Shown piece after piece: positions 11,001 through 23,389 of a DNA stretch of 64,000 bases. Within the stretch, counting starts at the first letter, position 1; every line of letters begins with the position of its first letter. Under the pieces are notes generated by a model, which was given only the letters and a program-made list of their open reading frames with translations, was not told the origin of the DNA and searched no databases. The position numbers and the translations under genes were made by a program. The stretch lies in the NCBI RefSeq assembly GCF_015832195.1, contig NC_052017.1:81593801-81657800 (forward strand), in the 5' to 3' direction. This DNA is from Motacilla alba alba (taxonomy: Eukaryota; Chordata; Aves; Passeriformes; Motacillidae).

Positions 11001-13369
11001 CAGTGAATGAATCATATCAGAGTAACATGCAACTGTCTCAGAGGATGCTCCCATTATTATACACATTTTCATAAGACTATTACATCATTTTCTAACTGAA
11101 TTCCCATAGTGATTTAAGATAGTTTCTTCTGTCATTCCTCATAGTTAATTTAATCTATCAGGTTCCAAATTGTCTAGAATAGGAAAGAATCCAAAATATA
11201 TGCTAAGCTATTTGTACCTAACTCAATTTCTATATTACTAAATCCCTCAGGTTTCAGTGCAATTACAAACAATCTGTGAAGATATTCTTACACAAAGGAT
11301 AAAAATGTTCTGGAAAGATCATGAGAATATTTAAGTTTAAAGATTTAATTTTTTTTTTCTTTTTTGCCTAATACATCACCATGGGCATGTCACCTACCAG
11401 AAAGTGATCAAGCTCACTTGATCAGGAATGCATCACTTGTCATTCAAGGCTTCATAACAGACCATAAATTAATTTTTAGCTTATTACACTTGTGATGCTC
11501 AACATATTGGCTTAAATCTCTCTGGATACCTAAGGTTGTGAACTAAATGTGGGTACATGAGCAGCCAGTTACTGCCTCCCAGATGATGTGTAGTGACTTT
11601 GCTGAACTGCAGAAACCTGTTTTTACATGATTCTACTCTGGGTTGCATTGCCTCATATTACAAGGTGTTTTCCATTTCAGTATCCATATGAGGCTTTCAC
11701 AGGTATGTTTTCTTCCTTCTGCTGCCTGTGGAGATCTCTCCTTACAGCTTGGTGATATTCTCACTGAGTCCAGGTGATACATATATACACACATATACTA
11801 CATTTTAGTCTTTTTTTGGCTTTTACTTTCCTGTAGAAAGGACTACTACCCAGAAGTTCCTGTAAACCCATGCTGAAACTGCAAAGCATCTGTGCTCCCC
11901 TATGATCCATGACATCTCATCTCAGAAAGGTCAGCTTTGAAGCAAGCTTTTCACCTTGCTCTGAAATTGGCTCTTCAGCAAGCTGATAAAAATAGATTTT
12001 TCAAAAAGAGGTTTTGTCCTCAGCCTCTACTCTTTTCTTTCCACCAAGCAAAACTCTTTCCAGAGGCCGACCAAGGGCCATAATACTCTACTGTTTGCAA
12101 TGATTTCATTTGGTAAATGTACAACTACACTGTGTAGTCAAGAAAGTCAGGAATTTTACTAATTTTGGAGGCAGAGATTGAAAGGTGTTTTGCTAGAGAT
12201 GGTGCTGGATGAGCTTGGCAATCGTAATTACTTCATAATTAACACTGCTGATATTTTAGATTGGTGTATTAGTCATTATTTTATGTGACAAAAGGCCCAG
12301 TTGCATCTCTTAGATAGCATCTTAGACTGCTTCTTAAAAAGAGCTTTCAAAATTGAATGGGTATTGCTACAGATTCCCATGGTTCTTACTCAAAGAGCAA
12401 AGAAATTAATGAAGTGGTATTTTAGCAATTAAGTGGACTGGGCATGACAAAAATTAGAAGCATTTTTCTAGCATTATTACTAGCAAGGTACATGGTACAA
12501 AATTAGGCATGGTAAATGATAGTTCACTGAATAGATCTGAGGAACCTGAGAAAGCAGATATTACAGGAAGATGATTTCAGAGAGAAGGCTAAAAGTCAGC
12601 TTTGCTCTTCATCTATATGAAAAGTCCAGGAAGTTTTCAGACTTTCCTCTAAGAAAAAGCTACTTTGCAAAGATAATTAATTCAATACATGGGTGGTGAT
12701 GATCCGCAGAGATGAGTGCACAAATCAATAGAAAAGTTTTAAGGGAAATGGTTCAATACTTAGGGAAACCATGAAAAATTAATGAAAAAAATTCATTCAT
12801 TTTCTCCCTTATTACCATTTAGATGAGCTCAAAGCGAGCAGTTAGCACAATAAAATATGATTACTTTTTAAACTATTCAAAAAGATCTGAATAAAAGGCA
12901 GTGTCTAAGTATCACATCTCAAAGTATTTAGAATGCAATTTTTACTGTGAACTCATTAAATATTATGTCTGAATAACAGATATTTTAATGATGAGAAGAG
13001 ATTATAAACATGCTGAAGATTAATTTCTACTTTGGCAGTAGCAATGTCAGAACTCAAGTTTTCATCAAACTATCACAATACGTGACACAGAGATTAAAAC
13101 TCCTTTTGCTTGATTGCATGCAGTTCTGAGGTTGTTTTAGATTTCATTTTAAAACAATACATTTCCAGGTCCTACAATCACATCAAAAAAGTATTGAAAA
13201 TATTGTCTAAAATCAAAGAGCAAATAACAGAGAGAGAAAAGCTGGAGCCTATACAACACGGGAGAGCTCTCCCCTACTATGACACGCTTCATAACAGCAG
13301 ATGTTATGATAATACCATACTTGTGAGGCCACTCTCAATTCCCTTTGAAAGGCTGTGATGATCAGAGAA
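8094..13369. other. AT-rich unique DNA, no gene seen
   Basis: More than 5 kb with no clear transposable element and no open frame longer than about 82 codons. The part at 8420-8720 is rich in TAATTA-like sites and contains an ATGCAAAT octamer at 8604-8611. An interrupted palindrome tgatcaag-ctca-cttgatca lies at 11405-11424. Poly(T) and poly(A) runs of about ten occur but no long microsatellite. Confidence 0.5.
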
Positions 13370-13676
13370 GCTTCATGAGATGCCAAGACAGCAAATGTCA
13401 CTCCAGTCACCCAGAAGGCAACAAGAAGGGCCCAGAGAGATACAGATCTGTCAGTCTCAACGAGAAAGTGATGGAGCAACTAATTCCAGAAACCATTCCC
13501 AGACAGATGAAAAAGAAGAAGGTGATTGGGAGCACTCAGCATGGATTTATGAGGGGAAAGTCATGCTTAATCAACCTTTTCCAATGAGATGACGAGTTTG
13601 GTGTGTGTGGGGAGATCAGTGAATGTTGTCTACCTTGCCTTTAGCAAAGCTTTCAGCGCTGCCTCCCACAGTATCC
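13370..13676 (+). pseudogene. CR1 ORF2 reverse transcriptase fragment (5' part)
   Basis: Plus-strand CR1 reverse transcriptase remnant. In order, the translation gives KCHSSHPEGNKKGPERYRSV (family NVTPVFKKGKKEDPGNYRPV), EKVMEQLIPETIPRQMKKKK, then VIGSTQHGFMRGKSCLINLF, and after a frameshift the VYLAFSKAFS motif. In active CR1 the last motif is DFSKAFD; both aspartates, including the catalytic one, have been lost here (D to A and D to S). The sequence stops at the boundary of an inserted ERVL LTR and resumes at 14783. Confidence 0.9.
13672..13676. repeat. Left target-site duplication of the ERVL LTR
   Basis: TATCC; the right copy at 14778-14782 is CATCC, one mismatch. Five base pairs is the usual ERVL target duplication. 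Confidence 0.75.
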
Positions 13677-14777
13677 TGTATTGGGTTTGTGTGGCCAGGT
13701 TTTAGTAGCACAGAAGCGGGCTACAGCTTCTGTAAGAAGCAGCCAGAAGATTCCCCCATTCCCCCAACAGACAATGCCAGCCAGCTCCAGGACAGAGCTG
13801 CCACTGGCAGAGCCAGTCAGAGATGGTGGGAGCACCTCTGGGATAATGCAATTAAGAAGGAGGAAAAATACCTGTGCAACTACAGAGAGAGGAGCAGAAA
13901 TATATGAGAGAAACATCCCTGCAAGCACTAAAACCAGTGGGGAAGAAGGGGCGAGGAGGTGCTCCAGATTCCCCTGCGGCCCATGGTGCAGACTATAGCG
14001 AGGCAATTGTCCCCCTGCAGCCCATGGAGGCCCATGGTGGAGAAGAAATCCACCTGCAGCCCATGAACAACATGCCAGACCAGGGGGATACCTGAGGGAG
14101 GCTGTTACTCCACAGGAAGGCCATGCTGGAGCAGGCTCGTGGCAGGAACTGTAGACTCATGGAGAGAGGCATCTGTGCTGGAGGAGGTTTGCTGGCAGGA
14201 CTTGTGACCCTGCAGGGGACCCACCATGGAGATGCCTTTTCCTGAGGGACTGCACCCCATGGAAAGAGACCCATGTTGGAGCAGCTAATGAAGGACTGTA
14301 GTCCATGGAAAGGACTCATGTTGGAAAAGTTCATGGGGGTCTGCCTCCTGTGGGAGGGATTCCACACTGGAGCAGGGGAAGAGTGGGAGAAGTCCTCCCC
14401 CTGAAGAGGAAGGAATGGCAGAGACAGCATGTGATGAACTGACCACAGCCCTCATTCCCCTGCATCTCTGAGGGGTACGAGGGAGAGAAAATCAGAATTG
14501 AAGTCTGAGAAGAAGGGCAGGGTGGGAGGAAAGGTGTTTTTAAGATTTGGGTTTATTTCTCATTACCCTACTCTGATTTGACTGGCAAAAAATTAAATTA
14601 ATTTCCCCAAGCTGAGTTAGTTTTGCCCATGACAGTAACTGATAAGAGAACTCTCCCTGCTCTTATCTCAACACACAAGCATTTTGTTTTATTTTCTCTC
14701 CCTTGCCCAGCTGAGGAGGGAAGCAACAGATTGGCTTTGGTGGGCGCCTGGCATCGAGGCAGAGTCTGCCAACCACA
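13677..14777 (+). mobile_element. ERVL solo LTR, full length (1101 bp)
   Basis: A complete solitary LTR of a bird ERVL element in plus orientation. It starts TGTATTGGGTTTG and ends CCAACCACA. The 3' part has the diagnostic stretches tttatttctcattaccctac and aaattaaattaatttcccc. The middle, about 13965-14390, is an array of imperfect modules built around cccatgga and ctggagcag, a known trait of this LTR group. Flanking 5-bp duplications and the continuation of the same CR1 on both sides show insertion into a CR1. No internal viral genes are present, so the provirus has been lost by LTR-LTR recombination. Open frames inside it, for example 13653-14006 minus and 13993-14430 minus, are by-products of the repeat modules. 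Confidence 0.92.
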
Positions 14778-14782
14778 CATCC
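14778..14782. repeat. Right target-site duplication of the ERVL LTR
   Basis: CATCC, matching TATCC at 13672-13676 at four of five positions. Confidence 0.75.
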
Positions 14783-15190
14783 CAACACAGACAGGCTAGT
14801 TAAGCACACAGGGAAGTGTACTGAAAACTGGCTGAACTGGCAAAGTTCAGAAGGGTTGTGATCAGGACCATGAAGTTCTACTGGAGGCCATTCACTAGCA
14901 GCATTCCCCAGGCATTGGTAATGGGTCCAATCCTGTTTAGCAAAGACCTGCGTAATGGGACAGACTAGCCTGTAGAAGAAACAAACCTGTGAAGAGTGGC
15001 CAATACACCAGGTGGTTGTTTGTGCTGCTGTACAAAAGGACTTTGAGAGGCTGGAGAAATCAGTGAGGAGGAATATAATGCATTTCAAGAGAAGGAATTG
15101 AAAGCTCTGCACATGGTGAGAAATAACCTTATGAACCAGTACATGCTGGGAGACAGTTGACTAGAGAACAGCTTTGCAGAGAAGCCTTTT
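14783..15190 (+). pseudogene. CR1 ORF2 reverse transcriptase fragment (3' part)
   Basis: Plus-strand continuation of the CR1 at 13370-13676 after the LTR. Recognisable are tggctgaactggcaaagttc, the gtaatgggtccaatcctgtt segment (family VLGPILF), and gagaggctggagaaat. The catalytic FADDTKLGG region reads as V-E-E-T-N-L followed by a stop, so both catalytic aspartates are gone. Further on, accagtacatgctgggag matches the end of the ORF. A long-dead element. Confidence 0.85.
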
Positions 15191-15239
15191 TTAAATGACA
15201 CCAGTAACTTCATAAATTTCAGATCCTTGGTAGAGTAGC

Positions 15240-15430
15240 AACATGGTGGGATGCAAGCAGTTAAGGAAATTCTTGGTGTGTGTCAACGATAATTTATTCA
15301 TTAAAACACTTGTGGCAAACAAGGGTGATGCACAGTTGGATCTGACATTCACTGACAAAGAAGTGTTGCTGACTGAAACAAATGTTTTACTGACAGTTGA
15401 CACAAGTTCTGAAGAAGAGGTCAAGAAGAT
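15240..15430 (+). pseudogene. CR1 ORF2 endonuclease-RT linker fragment
   Basis: The plus-strand translation from about 15255 reads QLRKFLVCVNDNLF then DAQLDLTFTDKEVLL. This corresponds to the CR1 ORF2 linker that normally lies between the endonuclease and reverse transcriptase (family RRFLECVEDNFL and APLDLLFTNREGL). It lies downstream of reverse transcriptase sequence, so it is out of order for a single element and is probably a second CR1 insertion or a rearranged copy. Confidence 0.72.
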
Positions 15431-15544
15431 AGAGCCAGGCTTTTCATGGTTTTGTATGCTAAGAGGCCCAGAAGTAAAGGGCAGAAGTTAAAATGAAAGA
15501 TATTCAAAATAGCTAAAAGGAGAACTTTATTTACCACACAGACA

Positions 15545-15715
15545 GTCATGTAGCAGAAGAAGTTGCCCAAGCTTTTGCAATTTCCATCTTTGGAGATCTT
15601 TAAGGTCAAACTGGAAAAAAACAGAGCTGACTCTTTGAGCTGGAGGTTCAAGTAGATGACTACCAGAATTACCTTCCAGGCTGAATTTTCCTACAGTCCT
15701 AGAATCTCATTTTGC
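15545..15715 (+). mobile_element. CR1 LINE 3' UTR end
   Basis: Plus-strand CR1 3' end. Landmarks are gaagttgcccaagctttt (usually aggttgcccagagaggtg), tttggagatctttaaggtca (usually ctggagacattcaaggtc), tcaagtagatgactaccag (usually ggactagatgacc) and a degraded tail, cctagaatctcat. It may belong to the linker fragment at 15240, joined by an internal deletion, or to the CR1 interrupted by the LTR. Confidence 0.75.
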
Positions 15716-16548
15716 TATTCTTTTTTCAACAAGATCTTTCCTTTCAGAAGCAAGAGCAAAACATCAGATTATTTTAAACTGCTATTTTAAATTAATATCC
15801 ATTATATAAATCACCCATCCAAGCCCTCTGTATTTCACAGATACCTCATTAGTCATTTTTCCCCACGGTATGAAGTTGAAAATGTATCACTATTTATTTC
15901 TGTAAGTCAGTTCTAAGTCATGCTAATTGATTTAAATAGCTTTAAAAGTATTAAAGAAAACAGTTGCTATCAGTGCTGACCTTGCAGCACGCATCATCTT
16001 TTAGATATTCTGTTCTGTTACATTTTTGAGGAACTAGTCAAACATTATGCAAATAACCTTGTGTTTCTGATTATTTAAAAACTCAGCTTTGAACTTGTTT
16101 TCCTGTTCTGCTCAATTAGAGCATGTTGAAGAGATTACTTCATCTCTCAGAATTTTGTTCTCAGCTGTACATGATAAATTTCAGACTTTAGACTGAACCT
16201 ACACAATCTGTTTTTGAGCTGTTCAGTTAAGACATTGGCTGTTGCATGTGCTCCTCAAAGGTATAAAAAAAGTGTTCTGGACTACTCATGGTATCGATCA
16301 ATATTTTAAATGCAGACCAAATAGCATTTATTCTACTGATAATGTTTCAGATGTCTTTAGAAAAGTCTTAAGAGAAGTGAAAGGATGTACTCGAAACCTG
16401 GGCTCTGTACTACTTTCTGTCACATTAGCAAGGTATGGAAGGAATATCAGGAAAACTTTAATTGTAAAAATTTACTTTGCAAATTTCTTTCTTGATATAG
16501 GATTCATTATAGTTATATCCAAACTTCACACACAGTATTAAAATATAT
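15716..16548. other. Unique AT-rich DNA
   Basis: No gene or repeat recognised. The part at 15840-16110 is homeodomain-site-like (TAATTGATTTAAAT type) and contains an ATGCAAAT octamer at 16047-16054. Confidence 0.45.
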
Positions 16549-16700
16549 ATGTGTTGGGATTTGGGGTTTTTCTTTATTTGCATGATTGTTTTGATTTGGT
16601 TTGGGTTTTCTTTTTCTTTGCTGGTTTTTGGTTTTCGTTTTGGTTGGGATGGTGTTGGGATTTGTTTGAGGGGTTTTTTTTAGTTTTTGCTTATTTGTTT
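16549..16700 (+). repeat. GT-rich low-complexity tract
   Basis: About 150 bp in which the plus strand is nearly free of C and A, made of short runs of T and G (ttggg, tttgg, tttttc). It gives a spurious hydrophobic frame on the plus strand and a K/P/N-rich one on the minus strand. It is not a regular microsatellite. Confidence 0.7.
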
Positions 16701-18129
16701 CTAATAGATGCCATGGCATTGAAATTGAAACAAGAAAGCCTTAATGAATGTCTGCTGCTCTGCTTTGCTCCAGTTAGATTTAGAGTCACTACCAGGTAAA
16801 ATTAAGAGAATCAAGGGAAGCTGTTAGAAAGGCTGCACAGTGAGAAGACCTGAGGTGAGAAGAGTAAGGATGATCATAATTTGGGATACTCTCACGGGAG
16901 TTCAGTGAGAAGAAAAGGTGTCTGTTTCTTGAGAGAGCGCAGAAAAGGCACAGCACTTGCTCCCACTCTTGAAGCTTAGAAGCTTTTTTAAAATGTTGTC
17001 TTAGCTAGTGAAGACAGCCACAGTGATCTGCCAGAAATGGGGGGAAATGATGCTCCCTGGGAAAGTGTTGTAGTAAGGCTGGATGTACGACATGACCTTT
17101 GTAATATACACGCTTTAAACATCTGAAGTGGAGTTAAAAATTTCAGCAATTTCAGGTTTAACAGCAAATGCTGCTAATTATTTGAGCTGGGGATCTAGAA
17201 ACTGAGCAAGGCTTTTTGCTGAACATATGCCTCTAAGATATGCCAGCAGAATATTTAACTGTCATGACCAGTTTTGTTGCCTGAGCAGAAAACAAACATG
17301 AAAGGGCAGCCTAAGGCACAGTTGGAAGGTCTCTTTAATTACTGTTGTTGGCAGAATTTATTTCCAGAAATGTTCTCACAGAATCAGAAATAAAAATGTC
17401 TCCTGGCACCATAAGAGCTTTTTCAGATATCACTCTCAAAAGTGAAACTTCTGAAAAAGTTGGAGGAAAGAAGAGATAATATTGTGCCCACTGACTTTTG
17501 ACAAAATGCTGTAACGCCAGAAATACTCATTTTAAGAGAATTTCCTTATCATCAGCACTTACAGTACAGATGCAATCCTGAATCCCTCAAGACCCCTGCC
17601 AAGGGGTCCCCTGTGCCCCTACCAAGGCACAGTCACATTGCTTCAGCTTCTGCTGATTTATTTTGCTGCTTCGATTTCTGCTCTTGGACATGGAGAGAGT
17701 GCCTAAGGCTTCTCAGTACTAACCCAGTTAGCTTCTGTTTCTGTTGTGCATAGAAAAGATTTGAGTGAGTCCCTTTCAGACTAAAACTACAACCAGACAT
17801 AGCCAGGCTCAGGTAAGGTATCAGCTAAGATCTAGAATTTAAAGAAAAGCATCTCTGAAAATGCTATGAGAACACACTTTTCTCCAGTATGGCTCACCAG
17901 GCCACAGCTCATTGCTGTGTGAGGTCCCAGCGAGGGGTGCTCGCTCTGATCCCATTTGATATCTGCATTCCTGGCCTGCCATGTGGCACTGGCTGAGGCA
18001 TAGCTCACTGCAGGTGGGTCAGGAAGGCTTGGTGGGCTCCAGACTTCAAGGCAAAAGTTGAGCACATGCAGCAGTAGGTGGTGAATCTAGGGCTGGGTTC
18101 CTGGCATGGACATGTGAGATCTATAGAAA
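16701..18129. other. Unique non-coding DNA
   Basis: No gene recognised. The last 250 bp are somewhat GC-richer but have no coding signature. Confidence 0.4.
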
Positions 18130-18139
18130 AGGAAAAAGG

Positions 18140-18171
<32 letters not shown>

Positions 18172-18217
18172 AAGGCAAGAAGGAAGGCAGGAAGGCAGGA
18201 AGGCAGGAAGGCAGGAA
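18130..18217 (+). repeat. (GGAA/GGCA)n tetranucleotide microsatellite
   Basis: About 88 bp of GGAA units interspersed with GGCA units (aaggaaggcaggaaggaagg). Both strands give repetitive frames, for example lysine/glycine/arginine-rich on plus and proline/serine/leucine-rich on minus; these are not genes. Confidence 0.95.
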
Positions 18218-19584
18218 CGAAATCAAAACCAACAAACCAAATGGGAGAGCAGGCTTGACAGCAGTTTTTTGCAGCTGCAAAAACTGCTTCCAGATCTTCT
18301 GCTGCATCAAGTAGTGACTGCAATGAAAGATGGCTCCAGAGCACACTGCAGTGGAGAGTCTTTATATCGTTTCAAATTCTGTGCCAAAAGACTTTCAGAG
18401 TATCAAAGCCATTTATAATATCCTGTTTTGAATGTGGTCCAATCATTCATAATTAAAATTATTATAACTAAGAAAAGAGCAGATAGAGTACCTATGATAT
18501 TAATGTAAAAGAAAACTTATGAGGAGTCTACCTTAGCACACATTCCCAGATTTAAATAATTTGAATAGTTCTTGTCAATGTTATGGCTTTATTATCTTTG
18601 ATCAATATTGTGGTTCGTTCCAGTCTACGTGTTATGTTCTGATGCCATGAATCACTGATGTCTAATACAAAATTACAGTCATATTAGCTCACCTGTACTA
18701 TAATTCTCCAAATGTAGAACAGAAAAACATACCTCTTTAGAAGAACAATGTGAAACCTGCTGGCTTTGCCAACCCAAGAGACTGACAGTGTTGCAGCAAG
18801 ACATAACAGCCACAACCATGCTCAGAAAAAGAAGTTGTAGCAGTATAGCAGTGTACAGAGTACTGCAGGCAGGGACACCTTTGCAAATTATAAACTGCTA
18901 CTTGCTGCTTGCTTTTCTTTTATTTTCCCTTTTTCTTTTTTTTTTTTCCGCCAGTGTAAAAGAAAAAATTTGAATAGCAGCAAGACCCACCTTTTCACAG
19001 GGCTTGGAGAGAGCTTTCCTATGAGTCTCGAAAGACTCTTGCTTACAGGCATCTAATCTGCAGAGACAAACAAAGAGAAAGAAAGATAGCAGCAAATTTG
19101 ACAGGATCTTGTCACTGACTTGCTTATATGATGTTCTGCTTTTCTTGCTCTCCTCCACTACAGAGATTTGTAGAACTGAAATATTTAAGTATCTTTATAT
19201 CTAAAAGCATCTGAGCTAATATGTGTCTTAAATGCAGAAGATGCTGCAAGTAATCAGTTTGTCTCTCAAAATGTAAATATTGGCATGCACCTTGCTTAGC
19301 ACTCTGGAAAAGTAAATGTGGTCATTTTTCTATACAGCTATCTAAACAATGTTTTACCTCAATAATTCACTTCATGACTACATCAATACTTTCATGTTTT
19401 TCTGAACTCGGCAGCAATCCTTGCTACAACGTGCTCCCTCTTCTACTCCTTTTCAGTCTTTCTTTTCAAGATGCAACACGTTTTGCTTTTTAATCCTCAT
19501 GTACTCTTGCAGTCCCATGCCTTTTCTCAGAAAATCCAGTAATTTGTCCTGCTGTTTTCTGATTACTTAGCACTTTGTGGTGTA
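18218..19584. other. Unique non-coding DNA
   Basis: Nothing recognised apart from a run of T at 18925-18947. Short frames on either strand lack domains. Confidence 0.4.
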
Positions 19585-19900
19585 ACAGAGATCATAAGAT
19601 AATGGAAGCATTTAGACTCAAAGGAACCCTGAAAGTCTTCTGACCCAAGCACAGTTCCAGACTATCTTCAAAACTAATTCAGGTTACTCCAGGTCTTGTC
19701 CACATGAGTTTTGAATATCTCCAAGGATGCTGATTCCACAGTCTCCCCAAACAATGTATTTAAGTGATTCAATGTTCTGGTGCTGAAGAATTTCTTCCTT
19801 ACACCTATTCAGAATTCTCCTTTTAAGTGCTGCTGCTTCCCTTTGCTCTGTTGTTCTTGTGAAAATTCATGCTCCCTGTTTTCTCTAATAATTATTTGGG
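19585..19900 (-). mobile_element. CR1 LINE 3' end, diverged
   Basis: Minus-strand CR1. Landmarks are ggaaccctgaaagtcttctg (usually gggaccttgaagatcatctag), cttcaaaactaattcaggtt, gttttgaatatctccaagga, tgattccacagtctcccc and gaagaatttcttccttacacc. The octamer tail is lost. No coding frame. Confidence 0.85.
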
Positions 19901-22900
19901 TGATACAAGATTGGGTCATTCATGCAGGGTGAAAACAAATAGAGAAAAATATACTATTGTTGAAATATCTGGAAAATAGGAGTCCCTATTAGTGTCAATA
20001 ATTCTGATTTCACAGGTAAGAGTTGTTCTACTAGTGATATTTTTGCTTAGGGAAAAATAAAATGTAATGCAAACAATTATTAAAATAACCCCTACTACTT
20101 CTTTTTCATGAAAATCTCTTGTCTCCCTGTACCTGTTGTCTTTCTACAAGTTTTGCAAAGCTCTGAGTGAGTCACTCATTCAGAATCATTGTTGCACCAA
20201 AGTCTACCACATAAGAAGCTGGCAAAATTACCCCTCCTGCTTTGCATTATGTATTTTCTTAAGGGGATAAAATAATTTGCAACATATATTTATATGCACA
20301 GTGCTACACTATCCAAATGTCTGAACAAAATGTATCATGAAAATGTATGAGCTTGTCCCAAAAAAAAAGACATCCAGCTTCTTTAAAGAAATTATGCTGC
20401 ATGTTCCCAGCCTGACATTTATTTCCAGAAAGCTTCATGAATTTTTGGATGCCAGAGGTTTGCTTTTTAGGACTAGTTAATTGCTGAACTACTCTGCAGA
20501 ACACTTGACCATGGTCGGATCTCAGAAGAAAAGTACTAAATTTCCATCATTTCCATGGAGACATGATATAGTCTTCTGATCCTGGTGTAAGAGACCTCAA
20601 CCCTGCTGAACTCAGTTCAGGTAGGAATTTGCAGAACAAGACACATGACTTCAGGGAACTCAAGTTCACCTTCACCTAGGAAGAGTTTATCTAAGAGTTT
20701 TTATCTCCTTGATTTATTTCTCCGCATTGTTGACAAGGAACTTAAAGAGAGGCTGAATTCCTGAGAAAATTTCCTTTTTCCTGGTTAATCTCAAACCCAG
20801 TCTGAAAAGAAAAGACTGAGAACAATCAGCTAAGGCTCGGAGATGCCAATAAATTGTATCATCCAATCTCCCCAATTATAAGAGCTCAATGTGAGAACAA
20901 CCTACCACTGAATCAAAAGTCTCTCTCTAGCAGGGGAAAAACCAGAGAATCTAGGCAAAAAATAGAGAGAGGCAGGGAGAAAGTTTCTTGAAGTGATAAT
21001 TCAGTCTCTCTGGGATTTTTTTTTCTGTTTGTTTTATCTAGCAGACTGAGAAATGTAGTATTCTCTCCAGATGAGAAGGTGAAGATAGTCTCCACTGGAA
21101 TTGAAAGAGATATTTAATGAACTCCACTGATGATATCCCTGGAAACAGAACAAAGGATTGCAATGAAATGTCTGACTTGTTTTGTATTCACAGGAGTTCA
21201 GCATAATAGTAAAACTTAATGTTCTACTAGTACAAAATCAGGTTATCCATCCTGAAAGATCTTTCTAAGTGACAGGAAGAATAAAACAAATGGGCAGGGA
21301 GTGCAGCAAAAATGTTTTGCACCTATTTTGGTTTTTAATTATTTAAAGAGCTGTACACAATGCTAAGCTTAGATGCAAATGCTGAAATGCTTTCTCCATG
21401 AAGTCTGATGCAGCCTCCCCATAATGTCTTAGAGCTATTCCTCTTCAGTATGCAGAAAGATGCAAAGTGTCACGGGGGAGTGGCATGACAACACATATGT
21501 TTCTCACCATTCCTTCACTGTACAGTTTAACAACTCCATATTACAGGAGGCACTCCACCCCTCAAAGCCTTAAATGACATGCCCCATCCAAGTTCTTAAT
21601 GTAAACAGTATGAACTATTTTTATGTTTCATAAAGGAACTGCTAACTCCCCTCCTCCTCCTCACTCAGCTGCACAGTTGCTGTGCTCCTGGAGGGGCACA
21701 GCATTCCTTCTCAATCTCAGTAGGAAAGGCACGGCAGAAAATGGTGCAACAAAACTGCTCTAATAATGTTAAAAAAAAAAAAAAAACACAACAGAAATAA
21801 GAAGAGAAATACAAGTTAGCAAGTAAACCTTATGCTTTTTCAGGTGCTGGAAATCCTACTCTTCTTCTGCACCAGACAGGGCCATGGCATGATCCTACCT
21901 AAGGAGAGGTTCATTCCCACCCGGTACCATGTCTCCTTATACCCAGTGTAGCAAACAAAACTATTCATCAGTTTTGACATTGGTTTCTCCAAAATGCTCT
22001 CTCTTTCTGCCCACCAGAGCATGCCTCAGTACATCTGCCCTCCACTGCTATATCCTTGGGGCTCTGCAGCAGTCGCTCATACAAACATATGGATATACTA
22101 AGCTAAAGACCCAGTTTGACTGTCAGGGCTTGATGAAGATCATTGTCTCTTGAACATAACATCTTCCCTAAGCCTCAAAATGCAACAATAGTTCTTGTTT
22201 TCATCCCTTGGGGAGCTAAGACAGAAAAAGGTACACAAGAAAAAAACAGAACTGGAAAAAAAAAAGATGTGATGTGATGAGATGACAGCCAGAGGCAAAT
22301 AGTGTCTCTTCCCAGTCTGGAAAGTCTAATGGTGCCTACAACTCTGAAGTTTTATCATTCCTCTGCTGTCAACAAACATCTGTGAAATCAGGGCTGATTT
22401 AAGTAGAAGATAACAGCAGCTGTTGGTGTTTGTCTTTCCATTATCTTTAGTGACACACAGGTGTGCAAGAGATCTGCTTATGATGGGCTCTGTGACTGTC
22501 CCTTCTCTGATGGGATCTGTGCTCTTTAAAAACAGATGAAAGGCTTACAAATGTCCCACAAAGGAAGTAGTAGATTCACACACAAATTTCAGAAGCATGA
22601 ACATTTATATTTAGTGCAAAAATCCTCTTCTTCTTCTTCTCTTCAATATCTAATTCAGCACACTAGATGGTATTTGCCTGGTGGATGAAACGGAGCAGTA
22701 TAACAGACAGTAGAACTGCCAGAGTTTGAAGGCATGGTGTCATCAAGGCACAGGACTGTGTGAGACCACACTCGTCTCCTGATTAAGGAATCTAAGCACT
22801 GATTAGTGGGCTTAGTCCTGCCTCTTCAGTGTTGATGTAAGGATACTTGTTAAATTAGTAGATTAAGTTACCTGAAAGTAATAACTCATTTATGTTCCTC

Positions 22901-23389
22901 TATTCTCTGATTCCTTAACTGAGGCTCTATTGTCTGATTTAATTTTATTTTTCTGATTTGTGACTCTACCAATTATTTGCAGCATTAAATGAAATGAATT
23001 GTACAATGTCTCTGACTCTATGAGAATTTCCCCTCAGGGGTCAATGTATTATGCACATTCATAACATTGTGATACATTTAGGACAATAATATATGAATAA
23101 AAATATTTGGGTTTTATCAAAGAGAATGGTACATAATAAATGAAGTACCATTGAAAAATAAGGAGAAAAAGCAGACAATGAAGGCAATTGCTTAAGTTAT
23201 CTCCACCTAGGTTGCACACAGAAAGGTGGAGGACGACAGTGAGATACATCTAAAGAAGATCTAAGGCTCATAGTGAACTCAGAGAAAATTTCATGGCCCA
23301 AAATCTCATTTTCTTCTGTTTGTGAAATGTTATTGACAGTCCTTGAAAGTTCCAAGATGTGTCAGACTACTGAGGGCACTAAGAGGCCT
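19901..23389. other. Unique non-coding DNA
   Basis: No gene recognised. It contains an ATGCAAAT octamer at 21373-21380, a poly(A) run of 16 near 21771-21786, and a short (CTT)n run near 22628. All open frames are below 75 codons. Confidence 0.45.

Noticed and set aside
11405..11424. 8-bp inverted repeat tgatcaag/cttgatca
   Set aside because: Short enough to be expected by chance in a window of this size.
13653..14430. Several frames of 73-145 codons on both strands
   Set aside because: They arise from the repeated modules of a non-coding ERVL LTR.
18005..18346. Pro/Ser/Leu-rich and Lys/Gly-rich frames
   Set aside because: Translation of the GGAA/GGCA microsatellite.
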